A stretch of DNA of 42,017 bases, taken from positions 1 to 42,017 of the forward strand of contig NZ_VDFY01000118.1 of the NCBI RefSeq assembly GCF_006228125.1, written 5' to 3'. Every line of letters starts with the position of its first letter. Positions within the stretch are counted from its first letter, which is position 1. Below the pieces are notes generated by a model that worked only from the letters and a program-made list of their open reading frames with translations, was not told where the DNA came from and did no database searches. Origin of the DNA: Micromonospora orduensis. GTDB taxonomy: Bacteria > Actinomycetota > Actinomycetes > Mycobacteriales > Micromonosporaceae. Below are positions 1 to 7,745 of the stretch, piece by piece. Made by a program: the position numbers and the translations under genes.

Positions 1-30
1 CACCTCACCTCACCTCGCCTCGCCTCGCCG
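1..30. repeat. 5-bp tandem repeat (CACCT/CGCCT)
   Basis: Six consecutive 5-bp units are visible: three CACCT, then two CGCCT and a final CGCCG. The array begins at the window edge, so its full length is unknown. It runs directly into the left arm of the inverted repeat that starts at 26. No coding function is apparent. Confidence 0.7.
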
Positions 31-100
31 ATCTTGCATCTCCGGACGCTGAATGCCCCTTTCGCGGTGCATTGTCGGTGCAGGAAGTGCAAGATCGGCG
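26..100. repeat. Inverted repeat, 13-bp arms, REP/MITE-like
   Basis: The arm at 26-38 (core GATCTTGCA) is the exact reverse complement of 88-100 (core TGCAAGATC). Partial pairing (TCC with GGA) extends the stem inward, so the unit could fold as one long imperfect hairpin. There is no ORF inside it. It looks like a dispersed intergenic palindrome; genome copy number cannot be judged from here. Confidence 0.6.
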
Positions 101-118
101 CGAGCGGGGCGCGAGCGG

Positions 119-241
119 CTAGAGGAGGCCGGCTAGTTTGTAGAGACCAGGGAGCCGGCGGCAGGCACCGACCGCGTCGCACGTACGCAACAGGGTGCCC
201 AGGTTCGCGCCGTGCATCGGCCAGAGCGGGGCGGCGATCAG
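119..241 (-). pseudogene. Remnant of a SpoU/TrmH-family RNA methyltransferase
   Basis: Read on the minus strand, the last 40 codons before a TAG include PLWPMHGANLGTLLRT followed by CDAVGA. The N-x-G-x-x-x-R pattern next to a DAVGA segment is the first conserved motif of SpoU/TrmH 2'-O-ribose methyltransferases. Family members are about 150-270 residues; here similarity stops right after DAVGAC and the frame ends 14 codons later, with no methyltransferase core or knot. No start codon with a ribosome site is convincing. I read it as a decayed 5' fragment stranded among repeats. Alternative: chance similarity in a short segment. Confidence 0.4.
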
Positions 242-449
242 GTGACCCCAACAGCGGTGTGGCCGGGGACGGCGGGCGGCGCGTAGCTCACGCCTCGGCC
301 GGACCCGGATGGCGGCGCTCACGCCGCGCCGGCGACTCCGCCGGACAGAGAAGAAAACATGTTGAGGGGTGCTTCGCGGTGCACCCGGACCCTCACCGAC
401 AACAGAGGGCCCCACCATACCGCGCTGGCGTACACCCCACTCCCCATGA

Positions 450-518
450 TCGTGCTCGATCCAGGATCGAGTGGTATCACCGCGTCGATGAAACCAATAC
501 TTCCAGGATCGAGCACGA
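450..518. repeat. Inverted repeat with a third nested half-site
   Basis: TCGTGCTCGATCC (450-462) is the exact reverse complement of 506-518. A further copy, GGATCGAG at 464-471, also pairs with 455-462, so two mutually exclusive hairpins are possible: a tight one with a 1-nt centre and a long one with about 43 nt between arms. The interior is AT-richer than the surroundings and holds no ORF. Confidence 0.6.
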
Positions 519-539
519 ATATGCGGCGGCTCGAGCGAC

Positions 540-617
540 AAGATCCGCACAACATCAGGGAAACTGCTGCCTGCGGCATCCCGGAAGCAGCACCTTCCCC
601 GAAGTTGTGCGGATCTT
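540..617. repeat. Long imperfect palindrome, 14-bp perfect ends
   Basis: AAGATCCGCACAAC (540-553) and its exact reverse complement (604-617) bound a 78-bp unit. Inner arms GGGAAACTGCTGC and GCAGCACCTTCCC also pair at about 11 of 13 positions, giving a nearly continuous hairpin. It ends 43 nt downstream of the parC stop, so it may also act as the parC transcription end. It resembles a REP or MITE-type dispersed element. Confidence 0.6.
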
Positions 618-660
618 GGGGCCGGCCACGCCGGGCGCACGCCGGGACAACGCGGTTGGG

Positions 661-3600
661 TTAGTCGCGTTCGATGAGGTGGCCGACCACCGTCGGGCCG
701 AGCATCACCGCGAAACCGGAACCGTCGCGGCGCGGGTCGGCCGCGGGCAGCTCCACCGGGTCGCCGGTGCCGGTCGCGCCGACCGGGCGCGGGCCCACCC
801 AGGCGACAGCCACGTCCGTCTCACCCTTGAGGAAGCGGTGCGCGCGCACGCCGCCGGTCGCCCGGCCCTTCGCCGGGTACGACCTGAACGGCGTCACCTT
901 GACCGTCGCCCCGGTCGACGTCACCACCATCGGCTCGCCGTGGCCCGGGTCGTCGGTGCGCACCGCCCCGAAGAACACCACGTGCGCCCCGGCCGGCAGG
1001 TTGATGCCGGCCATGCCACCACCCTTGAGCCCTTGCGGACGGACCAGCGCGGCAGGGAACCGCAGCAGCGACGCCTCCGAGGACACGAACGTCAACGTCT
1101 CGGCGCCGTCGGTCAGCCAGGTCGCCCCGACCACCTCGTCACCATCGCGCAGACCGATCACCTCGAACTCGTCGGAACGCACCGGCCACTCCGGCGCGCA
1201 GACCTTCACCACGCCCTGCCGGGTGCCCAACGCCAACCCCGGTGAGCCCTCCGCCTGCCCGCCCAGCGGGGCCAGACCCACAACGGTCTCCCCCGCCTCC
1301 AACGGCACCAGCTCGGCCGCGGACATCCCGCCGCGCAGCGACACCGTGCCCGCCTGCTCCGGCAGCACCGGCAACGGCAGGACATCGACCTTGAACGCCC
1401 GACCGGCGCTGGTCAGCAGCAACACCCGACCACGCGCGGTGGAGTGCACGATCGCGCGTACCGTGTCGTGCTTGACCCGGCCATTGCGTCGGCGCCCCTC
1501 GGCGCTCTCCTCCGACTCGGCGGCGGTCCGGGCGACCAGCCCGGTCGCGGAGAGGATCACCTGGCACGGATCGTCGGCCACCTCCAGCGGGCCGGCCGGC
1601 GCCGACGCGGCCAGCACCTCCTTCAGGTCGCCGTCGACAAGGGTCGTACGCCGTTCGGCGCCGAACTGCTTGACCACCGCCGCCAGCTCGTCGGAGACCA
1701 CCTTGCGGAGCACCCGCTCGTCGTCGAGGATCTTGCTCAGCTCGGCGATCTCGGAGCGCAGCCGTTCCTGCTCGGCCTCCAGCTCGATCCGGTCGAACTT
1801 CGTCAACCGGCGCAGCGGGGTGTCCAGGATGTAGGTGGCCTGGATGTCGGAGAGGCCGAAGCGGCTCATCAGCCCGTCCTTCGCGGCCTGCGCGTCGTCG
1901 CTGCCCCGGATCAGCCGGACCACCTCGTCGATGTCCAGCAAGGCGATGAGCAGGCCGTCGACCAGGTGCAGTCGTTCCTGCCGCTTGCGCCGGCGGTACG
2001 AGGTGCGCCGGGTGACCACCTCGTACCGGTGCGCCAGGAAGACCTCCAGCAGTGCCTTCAGCCCCAGCGTGCGCGGCTGCCCGTCCACCAGGACCAGGTT
2101 GTTGACGCCGAAGGACTGCTCCAGCGGGGTCAACCGGTAGAGGTCGGCGAGCAGCGCCTGCGGGTTGACCCCGACCTTGCACTCGATGACGAGCCGGGTG
2201 CCGCTCTCCCGGTCGGTGAGGTCCTTGACGTCGGCGATGCCGGTCAGCCGCTTGGTCTTGGTGACCTCGTTGGTGATCGCCGCGATGACCTTCTCCGCGC
2301 CGACCCCGTAGGGCAGCTCGACCACGGTGATCGCCTGACGGCCCCGGCTGCCCTCGATCGGGCCGATCTCCACCTTGCCGCGCATCCGCACCACGCCGCG
2401 CCCGGTCTCGTACGCCCGGCGCACCTCGTCCAGGCCGAGCAGCACACCACCGGTGGGCAGGTCGGGGCCGGGGACGAACTCCATGAGCCGGTCCAGCGTG
2501 GCGTCCGGGTGGTTGATCAACCAACGGGCGGCGGAGACCACCTCGGCCAGGTTGTGCGGGATCATGTTGGTGGCCATCCCGACCGCGATGCCGGACGCGC
2601 CGTTGACAAGCAGGTTGGGGAACGCGGCCGGCAGCACGGTCGGCTGGGTCAGCGACCCGTCGTAGTTGGGCTCGACGTCGACGGTGTCCTCGCCCAGCTC
2701 ACCGACGAGCAGCATCGCCTCGCGAGACATGCGCGCTTCGGTATATCTCGATGCTGCCGGACCATCGTCTGGAGATCCAAAATTTCCGTGCCCGTCGATG
2801 AGCGGCACGTTGAGGGAGAAGTCCTGTGCGAGGCGGACCATCGCGTCATAGATCGCCGTGTCGCCGTGTGGATGGTACTTTCCCATGCAGTTGTGAACGA
2901 CATAGCCCTCGGCTACGAACGCGTGCTCGTCAGTGCCGACTTGGATGTCGTACGTGACGTCGGGCGACACCGCCTCAACGGAGGTGACCCGTAGAAACGA
3001 ACTCCCGACCAACGCGTCCAGCCGGGCGGCGAGCGGTGAGCCAAGGCGGTGGAGCTTGTGGATCCATCCGTCTCGTACCGCACGCTCCAACTGGAACGAC
3101 CGGTCCGCGAGCGGAACGCCGTTGCGGTCCTTGCCATACCGCACCTTCGGTCCACCGCTCGCCGAAAGCGAGTCACGGAACGCCTGTCCGTCCTGGTCCC
3201 GGAACCACCCGCCGCCTTGATGCGCGGCCGTGAACTCCGCGATGACCGGACCGTACGGCAACCGGTCGTTGCCCTGCTTGCCGCTGTACTCGTAGCCGAT
3301 CTCGGCGACCCGCTGCAAGCCGTCGTGCTTGTATCCGATCCGCACCCAGGGCAGCAACAACCGGGCAAGGTCTGCGGCGTCCCGACCGCTGACCGAGAGA
3401 CCCAAGAGCGGGTTACCCGCGGAGGCGCGACCGCTGGTCCAGTGGTGCGCGTGCAGCCCCAGGTCGGCAAGCATGGCGTAGATCTGCCGCACCAGCACCT
3501 CGCTCGTGCTGACGAAGACGATCTCCCTGAAGCGCTTACGGACGTAGCCGTCCCCGTCAAAGAAGCCGGCGAGGAACGGCACCCACGCCGACCGGTTCGC

Positions 3601-4449
3601 GATGATGTCGCCCGGCACGTGCTTGTCCCGGCTGAGCGGACGTGTCGCCTCCAGCAGCCCCTCGTGCCGGCTGAAGGTCAGAATGTGCTGGTCGCGATGG
3701 AGGGGATTGTGCGCCTCGCGCTTACCTCGGGAGACGTTCAATCCACTGGCGATGGCCCAGCCGTGAGCGACATCCAGCGGCTCGACGTCACACATGTGGA
3801 TCCGGACCCGGCCGTCCGCTCCGCGAGACCGATGGGCAGGAAAGCCCTCAGCCACCAGCAGCCCGCGCACATAGTCGTAGACGTCACCGGCAGGCGTCGA
3901 CACCGCTTTGCGGCGACTGCCGTACGCCAATGCCAGTCGCCCCGGGAGATCCCGGGCCTCCGCCCATTGAACCGAGAGGTCATCGGCGACCACGCGGAAG
4001 CGCTGGCCCGGCGTGACGAGCATCGTGTGCCCGTTGCTCCAGGTCACGCGCACGAGTTCGGAGGTCGGGTTCCGATAAACAGCAGTCACCGGTACGGAGG
4101 CTCCGTCGCCGTCCAGTACGAGGTCCCCGACCTCGATCTCCTCAATGGCCTGCAAACCGTCAGGCGTCGAGACGAGTGTGCCGGCAACGAAGCAGTCGCC
4201 CACAATGCGGGCGGACTTCACGTGGCCACGGTCGGGACGGTAGCCCTGCTCGTACATCGACCAGAGGATGCGCCGGTGCACGGGCTTGAGACCGTCGCGG
4301 GCGTCCGGCAGGGCGCGGGAGTGGATGACCGAGAACGCGTACTCCAGATAGGAGTCGGAGACCTCGGTGACCAGCGGGTTGTCGAAGACCCGCGCACCGG
4401 CCTGGTCGAAGGAGGAGAGGTCGACCTTGTTTTCCTTACGGCGTGCCAT
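661..4449 (-). CDS. parC: DNA topoisomerase IV subunit A (ParC) precursor with intein
   Basis: Breakage-reunion subunit of a type IIA topoisomerase, which passes one duplex through another to decatenate or relax DNA. The 1262-residue precursor has the GyrA/ParC N-terminus (about residues 20-85), an in-frame intein (86-520), then the continuation MGKYHPHGDTAIYDAM and the catalytic tyrosine in AASRYTEARM (Tyr569; Tyr134 after splicing). The coiled-coil arm and C-terminal beta-pinwheel follow. The spliced protein would be 827 residues, normal for the family. The classical GyrA-box is absent and only a degenerate KGRATGGV is seen, which, with the ParE-like partner upstream, favours ParC over GyrA. 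ATG start at 4449, 32 nt after parE, so an operon is likely. Codons just after the intein are atypical. Confidence 0.93.
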   Translation of the reverse strand: MARRKENKVDLSSFDQAGARVFDNPLVTEVSDSYLEYAFSVIHSRALPDARDGLKPVHRRILWSMYEQGYRPDRGHVKSARIVGDCFVAGTLVSTPDGLQAIEEIEVGDLVLDGDGASVPVTAVYRNPTSELVRVTWSNGHTMLVTPGQRFRVVADDLSVQWAEARDLPGRLALAYGSRRKAVSTPAGDVYDYVRGLLVAEGFPAHRSRGADGRVRIHMCDVEPLDVAHGWAIASGLNVSRGKREAHNPLHRDQHILTFSRHEGLLEATRPLSRDKHVPGDIIANRSAWVPFLAGFFDGDGYVRKRFREIVFVSTSEVLVRQIYAMLADLGLHAHHWTSGRASAGNPLLGLSVSGRDAADLARLLLPWVRIGYKHDGLQRVAEIGYEYSGKQGNDRLPYGPVIAEFTAAHQGGGWFRDQDGQAFRDSLSASGGPKVRYGKDRNGVPLADRSFQLERAVRDGWIHKLHRLGSPLAARLDALVGSSFLRVTSVEAVSPDVTYDIQVGTDEHAFVAEGYVVHNCMGKYHPHGDTAIYDAMVRLAQDFSLNVPLIDGHGNFGSPDDGPAASRYTEARMSREAMLLVGELGEDTVDVEPNYDGSLTQPTVLPAAFPNLLVNGASGIAVGMATNMIPHNLAEVVSAARWLINHPDATLDRLMEFVPGPDLPTGGVLLGLDEVRRAYETGRGVVRMRGKVEIGPIEGSRGRQAITVVELPYGVGAEKVIAAITNEVTKTKRLTGIADVKDLTDRESGTRLVIECKVGVNPQALLADLYRLTPLEQSFGVNNLVLVDGQPRTLGLKALLEVFLAHRYEVVTRRTSYRRRKRQERLHLVDGLLIALLDIDEVVRLIRGSDDAQAAKDGLMSRFGLSDIQATYILDTPLRRLTKFDRIELEAEQERLRSEIAELSKILDDERVLRKVVSDELAAVVKQFGAERRTTLVDGDLKEVLAASAPAGPLEVADDPCQVILSATGLVARTAAESEESAEGRRRNGRVKHDTVRAIVHSTARGRVLLLTSAGRAFKVDVLPLPVLPEQAGTVSLRGGMSAAELVPLEAGETVVGLAPLGGQAEGSPGLALGTRQGVVKVCAPEWPVRSDEFEVIGLRDGDEVVGATWLTDGAETLTFVSSEASLLRFPAALVRPQGLKGGGMAGINLPAGAHVVFFGAVRTDDPGHGEPMVVTSTGATVKVTPFRSYPAKGRATGGVRAHRFLKGETDVAVAWVGPRPVGATGTGDPVELPAADPRRDGSGFAVMLGPTVVGHLIERD
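2890..4194 (-). other. Intein in ParC (435 residues, LAGLIDADG-type insertion)
   Basis: The insertion starts at Cys86 of the precursor (CFVAGTLVSTPDG, block A) and ends with AFVAEGYVVHN (blocks F and G: penultimate His, terminal Asn) before Cys521, the +1 nucleophile. This is the class 1 splicing layout. Removing it restores VGD-CMGKYHPHGD, the conserved ParC segment just upstream of the active-site Tyr. FLAGFFDGDG at intein residues 207-216 matches a LAGLIDADG (DOD) homing-endonuclease motif; a second such motif is not obvious, so nuclease activity is unsure. Block B reads VTPGQRF: the usual T-x-x-H histidine is Gln64. Autocatalytic splicing is expected from the family but not shown by the sequence. 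Confidence 0.92.
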
Positions 4450-4481
4450 GACTCAGCTCTCCACTCGGACGGAACCCGTGC

Positions 4482-6539
4482 TCATGCGTCGATCGCCTCG
4501 CGGTCGACCCGGTCGGCCGAGTCGATCAGCCAGTTGCGCCGGGGCTCGACCTTCTCGCCCATCAGGAGTTCGAGGATGCGTTCGGCGGCGTCCACGTCGT
4601 CGAGGGTGATGCGGCGCACGGCGCGGGTGGCCGGGTTCATCGTGGTGTCCCACAACTCGTCGGCGTCCATCTCACCGAGACCCTTGAACCGTGGGATGGG
4701 GGTGACGATCTGCTTGCCGGCCTTCTCCAGCTTGCGGACCGTCGTCTCCATCTCGGCCTGGGTGTACGTGTAGACGGTCTGCGGGTTACGCCCCTTGGTG
4801 GTGACCTTGTGCAGGGGCGGCATCGCGGCGTAGAGCCGACCAGCCTCGATCAGCGGACGCATGTACCGGGCGAAGAGGGTGATCAGCAGGGTACGGATAT
4901 GCGCGCCGTCCACGTCGGCGTCGGCCATGATCAGCACGCGGCCGTAGCGCAGCGCGGAGAGGTCGAACGTCCGCCCGGAGCCGGCCCCGAGGACCTGGAC
5001 GATGGCCGCGCACTCGGCATTGTCCAGAACCTGCTGGAGGTTGGCCTTCTGCACGTTGAGGATCTTGCCGCGGATCGGCAGCAACGCCTGGTATTCCGAA
5101 CTGCGCGCCATGCGGCTCGTGCCGAGGGCGCTGTCGCCCTCCACGATGAACAGCTCACTGCGGTCGATGCCGGTGGCCCGGCAGTCGACAAGCTTCGGCG
5201 GCATCGACGCGCCCTCCAGGGCGGTCTTGCGCCGGGCGGCGTCCTTCTGCTGCTTCTGGGTGAGTCGCACCCGGGCCGCGTCGACGATCTTCTGCAGGAC
5301 GGTGCGCGCCTCGGCCTTGGTACGCCGGTCCTCCAGCCACGCCTTGACGTGCGCGTCGACCAGAGTCTGGATCACCTTGGTGATGCCGGTGGTGGACAGC
5401 TCGTCCTTGGTCTGCGAGGTGAACTGCGGCTCGGGGATCCGCACGTGCACCACAGCGGTCATGCCCTCCAGGACGTCGTCCAGGGTGGGCGGCTCCTCCT
5501 TGGCCTTGAGCAGACCGCGGGTGTTGCGGACCGCGTCGGCGAGGGTGCGGACCAGGGCGCGCTCGAAGCCCTTGCGGTGGGTGCCGCCGTGCGCGTTGCG
5601 GATGGTGTTGGTGAAGCACTCGACGGTGCGCTCGTAGCCGGTGCCCCAGCGGAACGCCACCTCGACCTCGGCGCGGCGCTGCACGTTGGACTGCATGACC
5701 CCGTTGGCGTCGGCGGCGTTCTCCCGGTACGTCCCCTCGCCGTTGACCAGCAGGACGCCGGAGACGGGCCGGTCGCCGGCCGGGGCGAGGAACTCCACCA
5801 TGTCGCTGAGCCCGTTGGGGTAGTGGAACCGCTCCTCGGCGGGCGCCTCGCCGGTCAGGTCACGCAGCAGGTACGTCACGCCGGGGACCAGGAAGGCGGT
5901 GTTGCGCAGCTTCATCCGGACCGCGTCGACGTCGAGCGCCGCGCCGGTCTCGAAGTAGCGGGCGTCGTGCCACCAGCGGATCGAGGTGCCGGTGCGGTGG
6001 CCGCGCTTCATGGCGCCGACCACCTGGAGCCCGGGGCCGGGGGTGAAGGGCGCGTCCGGACCGTCCCCGTCGAAGATCCCGGGGACGCCGTGCCGGAACG
6101 ACATCGCGTGGATCTTGCCGGCGCGGCGGACGGTCACGTCGAACCGGCGGGACAGCGCGTTGACCGCGGAGGCGCCGACGCCGTGCAGGCCGCCGGAGGT
6201 CTTGTAGCCGGAGCCACCGAACTTGCCACCGGCGTGCAGGCGGGTCAGCACCAGCTCGACGCCGGAGATGCCGGACTTGGCGTGCACGTCGGTGGGGATG
6301 CCCCGGCCGTCGTCGTCGACCTGCACCGAGCCGTCGGCGTGCAGGATCACCTCGACGTGGCTGGCGTGACCGGCGACACCCTCGTCGGTGGAGTTGTCGA
6401 GGATCTCGTTGACGAGGTGACCCACGCCACGGCTGTCGGTGGAGCCGATGTACATGCCGGGCCGCTTGCGGACGGCGTCCAGCCCCTCAAGGTGGGTGAG
6501 GTCATCGGCCCCGTACAGGGTGTCAGGCTCTGCGGTCAA
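4482..6539 (-). CDS. parE: DNA topoisomerase IV subunit B (ParE)
   Basis: ATPase subunit pairing with ParC. GHKL ATPase motifs are plain: AVRKRPGMYIGS, the Mg-binding ILDNSTDEG, DDGRGIPTDV and GLHGVGASAVNAL. The Toprim domain shows EGDSALGTSRMA and DADVDGAHIRTLL; EGDSALGT rather than EGDSAGG is the actinobacterial ParE style. I chose the TTG at 6539 (LTAEPDTLYGADDL): GGGGAG lies 9 nt upstream, homologues begin about 20-25 residues before KRPGMYIGS, and a TAGGCT -10 box at 6619-6614 would put the mRNA start downstream of the longer frame's ATG at 6728. This gives 685 residues, the usual size. It is transcribed with parC. Confidence 0.9.
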   Translation of the reverse strand: MTAEPDTLYGADDLTHLEGLDAVRKRPGMYIGSTDSRGVGHLVNEILDNSTDEGVAGHASHVEVILHADGSVQVDDDGRGIPTDVHAKSGISGVELVLTRLHAGGKFGGSGYKTSGGLHGVGASAVNALSRRFDVTVRRAGKIHAMSFRHGVPGIFDGDGPDAPFTPGPGLQVVGAMKRGHRTGTSIRWWHDARYFETGAALDVDAVRMKLRNTAFLVPGVTYLLRDLTGEAPAEERFHYPNGLSDMVEFLAPAGDRPVSGVLLVNGEGTYRENAADANGVMQSNVQRRAEVEVAFRWGTGYERTVECFTNTIRNAHGGTHRKGFERALVRTLADAVRNTRGLLKAKEEPPTLDDVLEGMTAVVHVRIPEPQFTSQTKDELSTTGITKVIQTLVDAHVKAWLEDRRTKAEARTVLQKIVDAARVRLTQKQQKDAARRKTALEGASMPPKLVDCRATGIDRSELFIVEGDSALGTSRMARSSEYQALLPIRGKILNVQKANLQQVLDNAECAAIVQVLGAGSGRTFDLSALRYGRVLIMADADVDGAHIRTLLITLFARYMRPLIEAGRLYAAMPPLHKVTTKGRNPQTVYTYTQAEMETTVRKLEKAGKQIVTPIPRFKGLGEMDADELWDTTMNPATRAVRRITLDDVDAAERILELLMGEKVEPRRNWLIDSADRVDREAIDA

Positions 6540-6613
6540 CTGGTCGTACTCCCCGGTCTCGGCGGTGTGCTGCCGGTCACCGGCGACATCAGCCGGCGTG
6601 GCGCGCCGCAGCG

Positions 6614-6619
6614 AGCCTA
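6614..6619 (-). promoter_or_regulatory. Candidate -10 box for parE-parC
   Basis: TAGGCT on the minus strand fits the actinobacterial TANNNT -10 consensus, about 75 nt before the chosen TTG. No well-spaced -35 is seen (TTGTCC is only 11 nt upstream). It supports the shorter parE start. Confidence 0.4.
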
Positions 6620-6777
6620 GCCGGAGGCTGGGACAACTCCCGTAGGCCCTACGCGACCCGCCGCGTGGCCCCGCCCGGACGTGAGCGAGGGAACAACCCC
6701 GGGTGATCACGGGACAACGCACCGACACCGTCGCCGGTAGGCTCTCCTACCCGGCCGGTGGTCGAAAGGTGGACACG

Positions 6778-7500
6778 GTGGACGAGACGACGCGCGGTGC
6801 GCTGCGGCGCTCCCTCGGCACGCGGGGCCGGGCCTGGCTGCTCGTGGGCACCCTGGCGGCGGGGCTGCTCAGCGCCGTGGCGCTGGTCGCGGCGGCGGAT
6901 CCCGCCGACCGGACGTTCGCCGCCATCTCGGACACGGCCCAGAGCCTGATGTCGGTGCTGACGCCGCTCTTCGGCATCCTGCTGGTGCGTGATCTGCGGC
7001 GGGCGCCCGACACGATCGGGGTCGTTCCCACGGTGCTCGCGGTGCTGGTGCCGGCCGTCGTCGTCGGCGTGGGCGGGGTGCTTGTCTGCGCCGCGACGGT
7101 GGCTCTCACCCCGGCCGCCGTGGCCGACGAGCCGTGGCGGCACGCGGGGACTGTCGCGGTGGGCAGCGTGCTGGTGCAGGGCGTCGCCGGGCTGGTCGGC
7201 ACCGGGCTGGGTCTGCTGCTGCGCTCGACGGTGCTCGCGTTCGTCGCGACGATCGTCCTGCCGTTGGGGCTGTTCGGGCTGTTGGGCGCCGTGGACGGCC
7301 TCCGTCCGGCGCAGCCGTGGGTGACCCCGTTCGGCAGCGTGCGCCACCTGCTGTCGGGCGAGATGAGCGTGCTGCGGTGGGTGCAGTGGCTGTGCGTACT
7401 GCTGATCTGGGGTGTGGGTCTGAACGCGCTGGGCGCGGCCGCGCTGAGGCGTCGCGGGCGGCCCGACCGGGTCGGCGCGCCGGCGGACGGGCTCGCGTAG
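6778..7500 (+). CDS. Six-TM integral membrane protein, ABC-2-permease-like
   Basis: About 240 residues. A short basic N-terminus is followed by six hydrophobic spans: WLLVGTLAAGLLSAVALV, the SVLTPLFGILLV region, VVPTVLAVLVPAVVVGVGG, SVLVQGVAGLVGTGLGLLL, VLAFVATIVLPLGLFGLLG and WLCVLLIWGVGLNALG. The layout, with an extracytoplasmic loop and the last span near the C-terminus, resembles the membrane half of ABC-2 exporters, but no ATPase gene is adjacent and no diagnostic motif is visible. The GTG at 6778 was chosen because AAAGG lies about 8 nt upstream; another GTG at 6769 is possible. It is divergent from parE. Substrate unknown. Confidence 0.7.
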   Translation: MDETTRGALRRSLGTRGRAWLLVGTLAAGLLSAVALVAAADPADRTFAAISDTAQSLMSVLTPLFGILLVRDLRRAPDTIGVVPTVLAVLVPAVVVGVGGVLVCAATVALTPAAVADEPWRHAGTVAVGSVLVQGVAGLVGTGLGLLLRSTVLAFVATIVLPLGLFGLLGAVDGLRPAQPWVTPFGSVRHLLSGEMSVLRWVQWLCVLLIWGVGLNALGAAALRRRGRPDRVGAPADGLA

Positions 7501-7650
7501 GTCGGCGTCGTCCACGTCGCGGTGACGCGGCGCAGCGGGTCGGCCTCGCCGTGGTAGCGGCCGCCCGGCGCTCTGGCACGCCCCGATCCGGTACGCCAAC
7601 AGGTCGTCCGATTCGGACGCGGGGCCTACCGGGCCGACATGTCATTCATC

Positions 7651-7722
7651 GAAAGATTCTGTTACGGGCCATTGACGCCCGTTGCGCAGGGGTGATCTGA
7701 TCGCGCTCTCAGAGAATCTTTC
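7651..7722. promoter_or_regulatory. AT-rich inverted repeat upstream of the SGNH hydrolase gene
   Basis: GAAAGATTCT (7651-7660) is the exact reverse complement of AGAATCTTTC (7713-7722), and the right side repeats TCTTTC before GATG. The second arm ends 23 nt before the hydrolase start. The AT-rich character is unusual here, and GAAAG/CTTTC half-sites suit a binding site for a sugar-type (LacI-like) regulator or an mRNA hairpin. Function inferred only. Confidence 0.4.
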
Positions 7723-7745
7723 ATCTTTCGATGGATGGGAGCCCC

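Noticed and set aside
119..640. 173-codon minus-strand open frame spanning the repeat region
   Set aside because: Apart from the last 40 codons it is repeat and palindrome sequence with Arg/Pro-rich composition and no ribosome site; only the methyltransferase-like end is kept, as a remnant.
1..660. Possible CRISPR array from the clustered repeats
   Set aside because: The inverted repeats differ from one another, spacing is irregular, and there is no repeat-spacer alternation.
6540..6728. 63-residue N-terminal extension of ParE to the ATG at 6728
   Set aside because: Homologues lack it, it crosses a candidate -10 box, and the TTG at 6539 has a well-placed GGGGAG.
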